A stretch of DNA of 64,000 nucleotides from Granulicella sp. S156 (GCF_009766105.1 NZ_LMUH01000001.1:63187-127186), one strand, 5' to 3'; shown: positions 49,078 to 57,834, counted from the first letter of the stretch. The notes: generated by a model from the letters alone, not told the origin. Made by a program: numbers and translations.

Positions 49078-49443
49078 CTACCGATGCCAGATGACATTAC
49101 TCGGAGTCGCAAAGGCAATCTCGTCAACATCATCGGGTACGACGATATTCAAGTGGAAGGATGCATCTCTCCTGTCGCCGTGAACAAGTGCCTGTCTAAC
49201 GGTGACCACGATGCAGTGTCCTTCCTGGTGCTGGTTTACACCACTCACGAAAGCAGAACTGCTAAGGATAAATCCATCGACTTTTACATTCGTAAGCCCG
49301 CCGGAAGAGGAACTCACCGCATGAATCTCACTGACGCCTATGCGCGACACAGGAGTGCCGTACTCAAATAAGACATACGCATAAGCTGCCACAAGCAAAA
49401 CCACGCCCAGTAACAGATATGAAACTGCTTTTAGGATTCGCAT
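49078..49443 (-). CDS. Small membrane-anchored protein, candidate immunity protein for the RHS protein
   Basis: A 121-residue protein with one N-terminal membrane helix (about residues 5-27, LLLGVVLLVAAYAYVL) and a beta-rich outside domain of about 90 residues with no known motif. It starts 15 bases after the stop of the RHS-repeat gene on the same strand, so the two are surely one transcript. A small gene right after an RHS gene is the standard place of an immunity gene. The exported location would fit a toxin acting on the envelope. Function is inference; no family is recognised. Confidence 0.6.
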   Translation of the reverse strand: MRILKAVSYLLLGVVLLVAAYAYVLFEYGTPVSRIGVSEIHAVSSSSGGLTNVKVDGFILSSSAFVSGVNQHQEGHCIVVTVRQALVHGDRRDASFHLNIVVPDDVDEIAFATPSNVIWHR

Positions 49444-49458
49444 TTACACCTCTTTACG

Positions 49459-52026
49459 CTAAGAACAGCCCGTGCCGCCATTGGCTTTATTAATTGCATT
49501 CTGAAGGTTGGTGGGATCGTCAAGAGTGCCGCCTGTAGCAGGATCGAGATTTTGCCCCGTCGTCTGACTCCACGCAGCTGCTGCGAAACCAGAGCACGGA
49601 AAAGTTAATGTCCAGGCGGCGTCGCCCTGAGCAATCTCGGCTGAAATATATTTCGCCAAAGTTCCCGCTTGTGCCGCAGTAATATGTGTAGATTCGCTAG
49701 CGGTAGGTACGTATGCTAGTTCGGAGTTCTCGTTTACTCCCCCCACTCCTTGCGCACCATGAGTATTTCCCCATGTTCCATAGGTATATGTGACGCCACT
49801 ATCGGTTGTAAAAGTAATCCAAGCATGACCGTCTCCGGCAGCATTACTCGATGTGCTACCACTGGATGAGCTAACCCCACTGGTATTTATCGTTAATGTT
49901 CCAGAAACTGCCGGTGGTGCCGTGATTTCGCTAGCACTAGTTGGTGTAGGAGCCACATTTGCGGGCCGGATTACAGCTGTAGGACATGGTTTAAGGTTTG
50001 GATTCGGGGCAGGTGACGAGGGAGAACCGCTTCCTCCGCCACCACCTCCTCCGGTGACACCACTACCGCCGCCTCCAACGCCACCAGCTCCACCATCACC
50101 TCCATCATCGTCACCGCCGCCGTCAACATTGACACAGTTTCCATCGTTAGGGCCGCAGTTAGGGTCAGAATAGAGTCCCAGAGCGTCGAGATACTTGAGA
50201 GGATCATTGAGGACATAAGCGTAAAGGTTGAGGGATTGGGGACTACTGAGATTGGCGTAGTATTCGCCGGAGGGGTCGGGCGACATCCAGCGACCGAGGC
50301 TTGGATTGTAGCTGCGGTACTTATAGGTATCGAGGCCGGTCTCATCGTCGTGGACCTCGCCCGTGAATGAGATGGCCGCAGCGGAGGCGATGCCTGGAGC
50401 TTTGCGAGAGGTGCGGTCGCGCAACAGCGTGCCGAAGGGGGCAAAATCGCCCTGGCTAAGAACAGTCCCATCGGCTGAGAGGGCCATGCGAGTGAGGCCG
50501 ACGGTGTCGGTCAAAAAGTAGGTGGTTGCGTCAGTGACGGGGTTGCCGGTGGTCGGGTCGGAATGGGTGGAAGTACTGGCGATACGGTTGCCCTGGGCGT
50601 AGACGTAGTCGATCCATATGCCATCGGGCTGTTGCTGGGCGAGGAGTTGGCCGTCGAACCAGATATAACGGGTGTCGGCGGTGCCGCTGCCCGTCTTTAT
50701 CCTTTTTAGGATGCGGTTGCCTTCGGCGTCGTAGCGGTAGGTTATGGCGCCGTCATCTACGCTCGCGATGTAGCCGTCCGCGTTGTAGGTGTAGCTGTGG
50801 CGACCGTCGAAGGTCATCTCGCCGACGGTGTTGTAAGTGAGACCGCTGGACGGTGTGAAGCGGTTCTCCGCGTCGAAGTGCCGCTTATCCTCCGGAAGAG
50901 CAGAGGAGGCGCGATTCCCGAAGGGATCATAGTCAAAGGAGTTCTGAATATTGCCTTCGGCCTGCTCGGCTTTCGTGACGCGGTCCAAAGCGTCGTAGGT
51001 GTAGCGGAAGCTGGAGGTGGGGTCAAGATCGTCCGAGAAGGAAGAGATATCACCGGAGGGAGTATAGGCATAGACCTTAGCGAGTTGCTGCTTGCCGTGG
51101 CTGGAAGCGGATAGTTCTACCAGATGCTGAGCTGTATCGAAGCTACGCTGCACCGCGATGGCATCACCGAGGGTGTAGCCAGTGAGGTAGCCCGCTGCCG
51201 AGTATGCAGGGGTCGAGATGTACCGTGTTGTGGAACTGGAGATGGAGTCGAGTTGGCCGTTTGTGCCCCAGGCTTGGGTAAGAATGGTTCCGTCGGGGTA
51301 GGTAATTCCTGTGAGCCGGTCACTGGCATCATACTGCAGGCTGATTGCAGCAGTCGGCGTGTCCTGATTGGCAGGAGCGTCTACGGTAAGGCCGATGAGA
51401 TGACCATGGCCATCGTAATGGTAGACGCGTCTGTCCAAGGGAGCATCCAGAGTGCCGCGATAGGCGGTGACGGTGGTGTCGTCGTAGACAATGTGTGCAG
51501 CCGGGGAGCCGTCGGAATACGTCTTGCTGACAAGACGCCGTTTTGCGTCCCACGTATAGGTGATCGTCAGATTGCGAGCGTCCGTCTTGGTCGCAATGTT
51601 GCCGTTTGCGTCATAGGTATAGGTGATCGTTCCTGCTTCAGGACTGGTTGCAGAGATGATGCGCGACTGGGCATCGTACGTAAAGGTGCGGATGCGAGGT
51701 GTGTCGTTGTGCGCGCCGTGTTGAACGATTTTGACGACTTTGCCCTGCGCGTCGTAGGTGATGTCGGTTGGTAGGGTGGGCTTGCCTTGTGCGTCGGGTT
51801 CAAGAACCTGCGTAACGCGACCGACGGTGTCGCGAGTAATGACTGATGCAGCCGAAGTGGTGGCATATCGTCTCGCCGCTCCCTGCGCCTTCAGCCTGGA
51901 CCAATTCACAGGTGCGGCGATACGGCTGTCACGAAGACGATGTGCCTGAGTTAAAGCGCTTGTCTGCGCAAAGAGGGATACACCGGAGAGACTAAGGGCA
52001 ACGGCAAGCAGTGCAGTGCTCTTCAA
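49459..52026 (-). CDS. Secreted RHS/YD-repeat protein with papain-like C-terminal domain
   Basis: An 855-residue protein. Signal peptide at 1-20 (ending LFAQ). Residues about 60-520 hold many YD repeats (RYDAEGNRILKR, TYDANGNIATK and variants). The RHS core ends near 618: SFTGEVHDDETGLDTYKYR, YNPSLGRWMSPDPSGEY, SLNLYAYVLNDPLKYLDALG. Then comes a Gly/Asp/Pro-rich linker (about 635-690) and a unique tail with GHAWITF (H734), YTYGTWG and FPCSGFAAAAW (C811). The His-before-Cys order resembles permuted papain/NlpC-P60 folds, so the tail may be a peptidase or amidase toxin. Short for an RHS protein; no type VI genes are nearby. Confidence 0.85.
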   Translation of the reverse strand: MKSTALLAVALSLSGVSLFAQTSALTQAHRLRDSRIAAPVNWSRLKAQGAARRYATTSAASVITRDTVGRVTQVLEPDAQGKPTLPTDITYDAQGKVVKIVQHGAHNDTPRIRTFTYDAQSRIISATSPEAGTITYTYDANGNIATKTDARNLTITYTWDAKRRLVSKTYSDGSPAAHIVYDDTTVTAYRGTLDAPLDRRVYHYDGHGHLIGLTVDAPANQDTPTAAISLQYDASDRLTGITYPDGTILTQAWGTNGQLDSISSSTTRYISTPAYSAAGYLTGYTLGDAIAVQRSFDTAQHLVELSASSHGKQQLAKVYAYTPSGDISSFSDDLDPTSSFRYTYDALDRVTKAEQAEGNIQNSFDYDPFGNRASSALPEDKRHFDAENRFTPSSGLTYNTVGEMTFDGRHSYTYNADGYIASVDDGAITYRYDAEGNRILKRIKTGSGTADTRYIWFDGQLLAQQQPDGIWIDYVYAQGNRIASTSTHSDPTTGNPVTDATTYFLTDTVGLTRMALSADGTVLSQGDFAPFGTLLRDRTSRKAPGIASAAAISFTGEVHDDETGLDTYKYRSYNPSLGRWMSPDPSGEYYANLSSPQSLNLYAYVLNDPLKYLDALGLYSDPNCGPNDGNCVNVDGGGDDDGGDGGAGGVGGGGSGVTGGGGGGGSGSPSSPAPNPNLKPCPTAVIRPANVAPTPTSASEITAPPAVSGTLTINTSGVSSSSGSTSSNAAGDGHAWITFTTDSGVTYTYGTWGNTHGAQGVGGVNENSELAYVPTASESTHITAAQAGTLAKYISAEIAQGDAAWTLTFPCSGFAAAAWSQTTGQNLDPATGGTLDDPTNLQNAINKANGGTGCS

Positions 52027-52087
52027 AAAACACCTCAGACAACTAGGTTAATATTTCAGCGAATACTATCACAATGTACAAAAAACG

Positions 52088-52204
52088 TTGATCGTCCTCC
52101 CCCCGGAAGCCCCTGGAATTAGAGACTTGCATTCGCTGCTGGTTACGGGCGGGCCTGTTTACCTGCAAGTGACAGAGGCGCAATACAAGAAGCTCAAGCG
52201 GTGA
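52088..52204 (+). pseudogene. Possible gene remnant (38 codons)
   Basis: A plus-strand frame of 38 codons that reads like the end of a real protein (LPPEAPGIRDLHSLLVTGG then PVYLQVTEAQYKKLKR, stop TGA). A TTG could start it, but no ribosome-binding site is seen. A good terminator follows about 100 bases later, on the same strand. It may be the tail of a gene lost when this accessory region was rearranged, or a very small intact gene. No family is recognised. Confidence 0.35.
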
Positions 52205-52307
52205 ACTCTTTCATCCTTATCCAGCACGTTCCCAATCAAGATCCGACCGCCAGAACCAATCGCTTCAACATGATTGCGTAATTGTACTCAAACCGCTATG
52301 AATCAAA

Positions 52308-52337
52308 GGCCAGTCCGTAATGGACTGGTCTTTTCTT
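52308..52337. terminator. Rho-independent terminator
   Basis: A 9-bp stem (GGCCAGTCC at 52308-52316, GGACTGGTC at 52322-52330, one G-T pair) with loop GTAAT, followed by TTTTCTT on the plus strand. In the other direction the stem is followed by CTTTGATT, so it may also end the minus-strand transcript of the 52488-53189 gene. The rest of the gap 52205-52487 holds nothing else I can support. Confidence 0.7.
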
Positions 52338-52487
52338 GTGCTCAGAATAGTACTAATGCCTTAATGTGTGATCGAACCTTATTTCGATTTCAGATCATTT
52401 ATGGCCGACTGCAACTGGTCGGGAGGAACAGCACCTTGAGCAGCACCAGTAAACCCTTGAGCCATGGCAGGAGTACAACTAGGATCG

Positions 52488-53189
52488 CTAGGTTGTCTCG
52501 CTATACCCCTCAAGGTATATGGCTGTGAAGCCGGAAGGGGCGACGTCAGTTCCATCTGGTGTCTGAATACCGTTCCCGAATCTATAGACATAGAGGAACT
52601 TGGTAATACCATCCCTCCCAAAGGCGTCATGGTATTCAATGCAGCCGTAGGCGCAGAGGGCAGATTTCCCCATCATCAAATCGGTGATGTCGTTGTTTTT
52701 CAAGCTGGTAGATTCGATCCCGACCATGACGACTTCGGGCAGGATGCCGGGAGCCATCATCTCCTTTCGGGCATACCCCTCATTCGTATAGACAGGCGAT
52801 TTATCCAGTTGTGGAATGGAAGGATAAGTTTTGGGCACCGCTGGGACAATGTGACACCTGTAGCGTTCCCGAACGATTCGTGCGGGCGTGGTTCCGCAAA
52901 CCTTCATGCGAAAGCCCACGGCCGGAGAAATCAGTTTCTCAATGCACTCTTGGAGCGGTGGGGGATTTATAACCTTGTGAATCAAAACCCAAGCCCGGTC
53001 AGCATTCATCTGCGCCTTGATTTGTTTCTTGATAGTGCGAAGGGTAAACAAGCCAACGAATCCCCCTATAACACCCAACCCCGCGAGAACCCAATTCGAG
53101 GCGTTTGCCGGGGCGAAAGCAGCCTTCAAATACGCCTTGATCTCTGGTCCTGTAAGCAAGACTGCGAGCATCACCAATATTTTCAGCAT
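52488..53189 (-). CDS. Hypothetical membrane protein
   Basis: A 233-residue protein with a weak first hydrophobic segment, a clear membrane helix (WVLAGLGVIGGFVGLFTL, about residues 33-50), then TIKKQIKAQMNADRAWVLI and a beta-rich soluble domain. The helix-coil-RAWV layout is common in orphan bacterial membrane proteins of accessory regions, with no function assigned. The final YLEGYSETT is a usual type of ending, so the frame is taken as complete. It has no close partner; the AT content and isolation suggest acquired DNA. Confidence 0.6.
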   Translation of the reverse strand: MLKILVMLAVLLTGPEIKAYLKAAFAPANASNWVLAGLGVIGGFVGLFTLRTIKKQIKAQMNADRAWVLIHKVINPPPLQECIEKLISPAVGFRMKVCGTTPARIVRERYRCHIVPAVPKTYPSIPQLDKSPVYTNEGYARKEMMAPGILPEVVMVGIESTSLKNNDITDLMMGKSALCAYGCIEYHDAFGRDGITKFLYVYRFGNGIQTPDGTDVAPSGFTAIYLEGYSETT

Positions 53190-53761
53190 AGTTCCGCAAT
53201 TGTAACGACGCAGCAGCTTCCGTGATGCAAACCCCTGACAGTCCTTTCGCGCTGCGGCCCCATCGTATCGGCCTAGCGGCGGCTACCCCATACTGCCTAC
53301 CCGCTCGGGCTACCCGAAATCGCCAAAATGACGTATACCGGCGGGTAACGGCGATATACGTTCGGTAACGAACGCATGCCACCAAAACCGCGTGTTTAGC
53401 GGGGTTTTAGTGAATTTTCTGCGTTTTAGTGGGGTTTAGAACGGAACTGGCGGAGAGTGGGGGATTCTCTGCCTGATCGCTACACAGCACCCACGCCCTT
53501 CCGAAGCTACGGGCTGGCAGGCTGCCGAGCGCTGAAAGAGCGATCTATCGTGCTGCTACTCCCACCGATAAATGGTGCGTGCCTATCAATGTGAAATAGA
53601 GCATGCGCATTAGGAACAGACACCAATCCAACTCCCGAGAGGGGCGACATATCGTTCTACTACTGCCGCTGATAGATCGCTCCTTCAATGCTTCTGCCCT
53701 ACTCCAGGGCTTCACCCTCAACACAATACGCACGCCATCTCCCGTCACAGAAATTTAGAGC
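53190..53761. other. Repeat-rich gap without genes
   Basis: Over 570 bases with no supported gene. It contains short direct repeats (GGGGTTTTAGTG-like near 53399-53440), and two copies of the hairpin-ATATC repeat: GCGCTGAAAGAGCGATCTATC (53529-53549, 21 bases in two parts of a hairpin) and TCCCGAGAGGGGCGACATATC (53633-53653). AGCGATCTATC also occurs inverted at about 53671-53682 (GATAGATCGCT), so this copy pair forms a larger imperfect palindrome. Confidence 0.5.
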
Positions 53762-53800
53762 TTGACACCCGCTATGGTGGTGTAGTGTAGTACAACACTA
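53762..53800 (+). promoter_or_regulatory. Promoter with operator-like palindrome for the GntR-ABC operon
   Basis: A perfect -35 TTGACA (53762-53767) with a weak -10 TGTAGT 18 bases on (53786-53791). The -10 lies inside TAGTGT-AGTACA-ACACTA (53783-53800), whose 6-bp arms are inverted repeats. A GTGTA/TACAC-like palindrome over the -10 fits autoregulation by a YtrA-type GntR protein, whose gene begins about 100 bases downstream. Confidence 0.55.
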
Positions 53801-53903
53801 TGAATGACACCTGAGCTCTAGCTGGTTACTTCCGCAGCGTAAGCATTGAGAAATCCGGAGAGTTGCCGCGCAACTCGCTCGAAAGGAATATCGGAAACCC
53901 AAG

Positions 53904-54296
53904 ATGGACCTTGAGTGGAATGACAGTCAGCCGATCTACCGCCAGCTTCGCGATCGCGTCGTCGCTATGATCCTCGACGGCGTACTCGGAGAAGGCGATC
54001 CGTTACCCTCAGTGCGAAATGTCGCGGCAGAACATCGCGTCAATCCGCTGACGGTTATGAAGAGCTATCAACAGCTCTCCGACGAACAACTGGTCGAGAA
54101 GAAGCGAGGTCTGGGTATGTTCGTTCGAACCGGCGCGCATAATCTGCTGCTCACAGCCGAGCGGCGGAAGTTTCTCGACGAACAGTGGCCCGGCATCCAC
54201 GCCACCATTCAGCGGCTCGGCCTGACCCCGAAAGAGCTGCTCGATTCTGCCGCAAACCACCGGTCGAAGACCAAAACCGCAGGACAGGAGGAGTAA
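53904..54296 (+). CDS. GntR-family regulator (YtrA type)
   Basis: A 130-residue regulator with a GntR winged helix (PIYRQLRDRVVAMILDGVLG, LPSVRNVAAEHRVNPLTVMK, then the wing VEKKRGLGMFV) and a short helical tail with no ligand domain, as in the YtrA subfamily. Such regulators sit before and control ABC transporter genes, as here: the ATPase gene follows after 5 bases. GAAAGGAATATCGG lies upstream of the ATG. It probably represses its own operon through the palindrome at 53783-53800. Confidence 0.88.
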   Translation: MDLEWNDSQPIYRQLRDRVVAMILDGVLGEGDPLPSVRNVAAEHRVNPLTVMKSYQQLSDEQLVEKKRGLGMFVRTGAHNLLLTAERRKFLDEQWPGIHATIQRLGLTPKELLDSAANHRSKTKTAGQEE

Positions 54297-54301
54297 CGAT
54301 C

Positions 54302-55177
54302 ATGGCATGCATAGAAGCTCGCGGCCTGCGCAAGGTCTTCGGAAAAACCGTCGCCCTGGACAGCGTCGACTTGAGTGTGGAAGAGGGCCGTATTCTCGGG
54401 CTCATCGGCCCCAACGGCGCCGGCAAAACCACAGCGCTCAATGCGATTCTCGGCCTCACGCCCTACGAGGGATCGCTGAAGGTGCTTGGCCGCGATCCCT
54501 GGAAGGAGCGCGACCTGCTCATGCGCGATGTCTGCTTCATCGCCGACGTCGCCGTCCTGCCGCGCTGGATAAAGGTATCGCAGGCACTCGACTACGTCGC
54601 CGGCGTGCATCCTCGATTCGACCGCGCCAAAGCAGAGGCCTTTCTTGCCAGGACCAACATCGGCCGCACCAGCAAGGTCAGAAAACTGTCGAAGGGTATG
54701 GTCGCGCAACTGCACCTCGCTCTGGTCATGGCCATCGATGCAAAGCTGCTTGTGCTCGACGAGCCGACGCTCGGCCTCGACATCCTCTATCGCAAACAGT
54801 TCTACGATTCCCTGCTGAACGACTACTTCGACCGCAGCCGCACCATCGTCGTGACCACCCATCAGGTGGAAGAGATCCAGCATGTGCTCACGGATCTTAT
54901 GTTCATCAACCACGGCCGGATCGTTCTCAACTGCAGCATGGAAGAGTTTGAGTCGCGCTACTTCGAAGTGGCAGTCCTTCCCGAGCACGTAGCCGCAGCG
55001 CGGTCGCTCCAGCCACTCTACGAACGACAGGTCTTCGGACGCAGCGTTCTGTTGTTCGATCGTGTGGACCGAGCCCAACTCGCCGCGCTGGGCGACGTGC
55101 ACACACCCAGCATCGCTGATTTATTCGTTGCCGTCATGACAGAACCTTTCGTCGCAACACCAGGAGCGGGCAGATGA
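54302..55177 (+). CDS. ABC transporter ATP-binding protein
   Basis: A 291-residue ATPase. Walker A GLIGPNGAGKTTALNAILG, Q-loop region VCFIADVAVLP, signature KLSKGMVAQLHLALVMA (LSKGM in place of LSGGQ), Walker B LLVLDEPTLGLD and the switch TTHQVEEIQ. The LSKGM signature and the C-terminal extension are usual in YtrB-like and drug or bacitracin-type exporters. ATG 54302 has AGGAGG 10 bases upstream. The stop overlaps the permease start (55174-55177). It should energise the next gene's product. Confidence 0.9.
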   Translation: MACIEARGLRKVFGKTVALDSVDLSVEEGRILGLIGPNGAGKTTALNAILGLTPYEGSLKVLGRDPWKERDLLMRDVCFIADVAVLPRWIKVSQALDYVAGVHPRFDRAKAEAFLARTNIGRTSKVRKLSKGMVAQLHLALVMAIDAKLLVLDEPTLGLDILYRKQFYDSLLNDYFDRSRTIVVTTHQVEEIQHVLTDLMFINHGRIVLNCSMEEFESRYFEVAVLPEHVAAARSLQPLYERQVFGRSVLLFDRVDRAQLAALGDVHTPSIADLFVAVMTEPFVATPGAGR

Positions 55178-56106
55178 ATCCTCAAGAGAATGTAGTCCCC
55201 GAGTCTCACTTCGAACCGCGGGAAATCGCCCCCGTGGCTATGTTGGCCACCCGGCCCATGTATTGGTCCGTGCGCCGTGAAATCTGGGAAAACCAATCGA
55301 TCTATGTCGCACCCTTGGCCGTCGCTGGCGTCATTCTGTTCAGCTTCCTGGTCGCTATCATCAATGCTCATAAGCATGCCGCGATGGGGGTAACCCCGGT
55401 CCAGGAGTACATAGCCATCGAGGTGGCGTGCTTCATCGCTGCGTTTCTTCTGCTCCTTACTGCACTCATCATTGGGGCCTTCTACTGTCTTGACGCGTTG
55501 CACGGGGAACGCCGCGATCGCAGCATCCTGTTTTGGAAATCTCTGCCGGTCTCCGATCTCACGACCGTACTCTCGAAAGCCAGCATTCCTCTGATCGTTC
55601 TGCCGCTGCTTACCTTTGCGATCATCCTTGTCACCCAGCTGCTCATCCTGCTGATCGGCACCATCGGCCTGCTAATGAAAGGTGATAGTGTGGCGGGACT
55701 ATGGGCAGGATTCCCCCTTTTGGGGATGCCTCTGGAACTGCTGTACGCTCTGGCCGCGATTGCGCTCTGGCATGCACCCATCTATGGATGGCTGCTGCTG
55801 GTCTCCAGCTGGGCGCGGCGCACCCCTCTTCTATGGGCTGTATTGCCGCTGCTGGCCATCAGCATCTTTGAGAAGATTGCGTTTCACACGGGGTATTTCG
55901 CTTACCTCCTGCAATACCGCGTGACCGGCGTGTTAACGCGGGCTTTTTTCGCCCAGCAGCATCCCGGTAGCCCTCTAGGCAGTTCCCTGATACCTATCGC
56001 TCCGTGGAAGTTTCTGAGCACGCCGGACCTCTGGATCGGCCTGGCAGTAGCCGCAGTATTCTTCGCTGCCGCCATACGCCTGCGCCGCTACCGCGACCCA
56101 CTCTAA
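55174..56106 (+). CDS. ABC-2 type permease
   Basis: A 310-residue membrane protein with about six hydrophobic segments (starting near residues 45, 90, 142, 185, 210 and 285). The N-terminal MYWSVRREIWENQSIYVAPL and the loop CLDALHGERRDRSILFWKSLPVS in two parts are hallmarks of ABC-2 permeases. It forms an exporter with the ATPase before it, under the YtrA-type regulator. The cargo is unknown: envelope-active peptides or lipids are common for this type. ATGA overlap shows translational coupling. Confidence 0.87.
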   Translation: MNPQENVVPESHFEPREIAPVAMLATRPMYWSVRREIWENQSIYVAPLAVAGVILFSFLVAIINAHKHAAMGVTPVQEYIAIEVACFIAAFLLLLTALIIGAFYCLDALHGERRDRSILFWKSLPVSDLTTVLSKASIPLIVLPLLTFAIILVTQLLILLIGTIGLLMKGDSVAGLWAGFPLLGMPLELLYALAAIALWHAPIYGWLLLVSSWARRTPLLWAVLPLLAISIFEKIAFHTGYFAYLLQYRVTGVLTRAFFAQQHPGSPLGSSLIPIAPWKFLSTPDLWIGLAVAAVFFAAAIRLRRYRDPL

Positions 56107-56144
56107 CCCTCAAACCACTGATTCAAATACTCTTACAAAGAAAA

Positions 56145-56180
56145 ACGATGCCCCTGAATTCATGAAATCAGGGGCATCGT
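56145..56180 (-). terminator. Rho-independent terminator of the metallopeptidase gene
   Basis: A perfect 13-bp stem (ACGATGCCCCTGA at 56145-56157, TCAGGGGCATCGT at 56168-56180) with a 10-base loop. On the minus strand the stem is followed by CGTTTTTCTTT, a good U-tract, and it lies 43 bases past the stop of the 56224-57834 gene. It may also end the plus-strand ABC operon, less strongly. Confidence 0.85.
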
Positions 56181-56223
56181 CAGTGCAAAAAGCAGCGTTT
56201 ACTGCAAAGTCCAACAGCGTGCA

Positions 56224-57834
56224 CTACCGCAACACAGTGTTGATTCGGGGCGGCAGCACCATCCCAAACGACCCCATCCAGTGCGATAAACCACCTGCCA
56301 GCTCATTGCCTTTCACCACCGAAGCCATCCGGATCGGCCCAACGCCCTGCGCTCCGTCCACCGCCTCGCGCAGCTTGCGTGCTAGGGCTAGATCGAAGCC
56401 CTCGCTAACCCACACGCGATCGTCCACGACCGACAGAAATACATCGCCTTCGTGCGTCGAGTAGACCCTCTCGGTCTCATCCTTCTCGTCTTCCTTGCGG
56501 CGTTTCAACCCGTCATACTGCCGCGGAAGCTCCTCCTCAAACACCGTAAAGAAACTGCGTGCCGAGTCTGAATTTTTCCATCGAGAACTGTACAGCAGCG
56601 CCAGCGATGCCGTCGTCTGCTTCTCCGCCTCGGTAGCGTTCTTGCGCTGCGCCGCGTAATAGACGCCGCCATTCCAGTTCGGAGCCAGCGCCACTGCCAG
56701 CGGCCTGCCGCCAAACAGCTCCGCTGTAATCCGCACATCGAGTTCGCCCATCACACCCACGTCATACGGCGCATATCCCGCCTGTTCTAGCAATGGATGA
56801 ATGTCCGGCAACCGCATCACCGGCACCGGCGCGTGTGCCAGATATTTATCCGGGTGCATGATCTCGAAGCTCGAGCTAGGCGGGTTGTCGAGCACACCGG
56901 CAAATGCCCGCTCCGTGCTGGTCTTCGTCAATATCTCCTGCTCAAACCCCAGCCCCTCCGAGTACGGAAACAGCAGGGACTGCTGCAGGAGCAGCGGGGC
57001 TCTTGCCAGTACAGGCGAATCGCTCATATCGCCGGCGCCGGCACGAAGCTTGTCGCCCATCTCCGGCATGTCCTTCAGGGTCTTGCCGGGAAACCCATTG
57101 GTCTGCAGAGCATAATCGGCAAAACTCACCATCGCCTGCCCCTCGAGCACGGCCTCACGAGCAGTGTCTGCCTCATCGGTCTGGATGTGCTTGTTGTCCT
57201 CGGCCACATCCTTGGCAACGCCGTCCTGCTCCTGGTTCTCCCACTTCGAGAGATTTACGCGCTGGTCCTGCAGAGCATGCGTTAGTTCGTGCGCCATCAC
57301 AGGCTCTTGCTGGTCCATCGGGAGCCAGTCAAGAAGGTTCATGGTCTGAGTCTTGTTGTCATAGAAACCGGCAATCTGTTCCGTCAGCAGGCTCAACAGA
57401 AAGGGACGCAGGTGAAAATCCCGGTCCAGCAGCCCGAACTTTTTCAGCACCAGTTCGCTGCTCTCCATGCGCTTGGTATCTTTGTCTTCGTCGAACTTCT
57501 TGCGCAGAAACTTGTTGACCGCCTCGCGGGAGGTAAACGTGCTTTTGATGGGCCGCTTGATCTCAAGCCCGGTATCTTTACTGACAAATTGAAAGGTCTC
57601 GTCGAGCTTCGCCAGCAGTTGCCTCTCCTGCGCTTTCGTCAGGTGCGAGTCAACAGTGATGCTGGTCTGCCCCGACTCCAATTGCGGAGGCGTCACACCG
57701 CTCTGTGTCGCAGGCACAGGCTTTCCAGGGGCAGGAGCCGCTTTATCGGGCGTGGTTCCCTGCGACCATGACGGGGACGCCGCACTCAACACCACAATCG
57801 CCGTAAAAACCCAAAAAGCCCGCCGTAAGCTCAA
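56224..57834 (-). CDS. Secreted zinc metallopeptidase (HELTH)
   Basis: A 536-residue protein with a signal peptide (residues 1-25, ending SWSQ), a Pro-rich spacer, and a gluzincin-type zinc site: HELTH at 182-186 with the third ligand likely E231 in AVLEGQAMVSFADY. The region QIAGFYDNKTQTMNLLDW ahead of it is the edge strand usual in such enzymes. The C-terminal half has no known motif. It should act in the periplasm or outside; the substrate is unknown. Similar proteins are common in acidobacteria. A strong terminator follows. Confidence 0.82.
   Translation of the reverse strand: MSLRRAFWVFTAIVVLSAASPSWSQGTTPDKAAPAPGKPVPATQSGVTPPQLESGQTSITVDSHLTKAQERQLLAKLDETFQFVSKDTGLEIKRPIKSTFTSREAVNKFLRKKFDEDKDTKRMESSELVLKKFGLLDRDFHLRPFLLSLLTEQIAGFYDNKTQTMNLLDWLPMDQQEPVMAHELTHALQDQRVNLSKWENQEQDGVAKDVAEDNKHIQTDEADTAREAVLEGQAMVSFADYALQTNGFPGKTLKDMPEMGDKLRAGAGDMSDSPVLARAPLLLQQSLLFPYSEGLGFEQEILTKTSTERAFAGVLDNPPSSSFEIMHPDKYLAHAPVPVMRLPDIHPLLEQAGYAPYDVGVMGELDVRITAELFGGRPLAVALAPNWNGGVYYAAQRKNATEAEKQTTASLALLYSSRWKNSDSARSFFTVFEEELPRQYDGLKRRKEDEKDETERVYSTHEGDVFLSVVDDRVWVSEGFDLALARKLREAVDGAQGVGPIRMASVVKGNELAGGLSHWMGSFGMVLPPRINTVLR

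Noticed and set aside
48716..49183. A 155-codon plus-strand frame right of the IS element.
   Set aside because: It starts in repeat DNA, runs into the antisense of the candidate immunity gene, and has no ribosome-binding site. Part of it reads protein-like, so a relic is possible, but I cannot support a gene.
52379..52639. An 86-codon minus-strand frame overlapping the end of the hypothetical membrane protein.
   Set aside because: The 233-residue frame ends in a family-like way, so no frameshift is needed. The overlapping frame has no good start.
54209..55102. A 297-codon minus-strand frame.
   Set aside because: Antisense to the ABC ATPase gene, which has all nucleotide-binding motifs.
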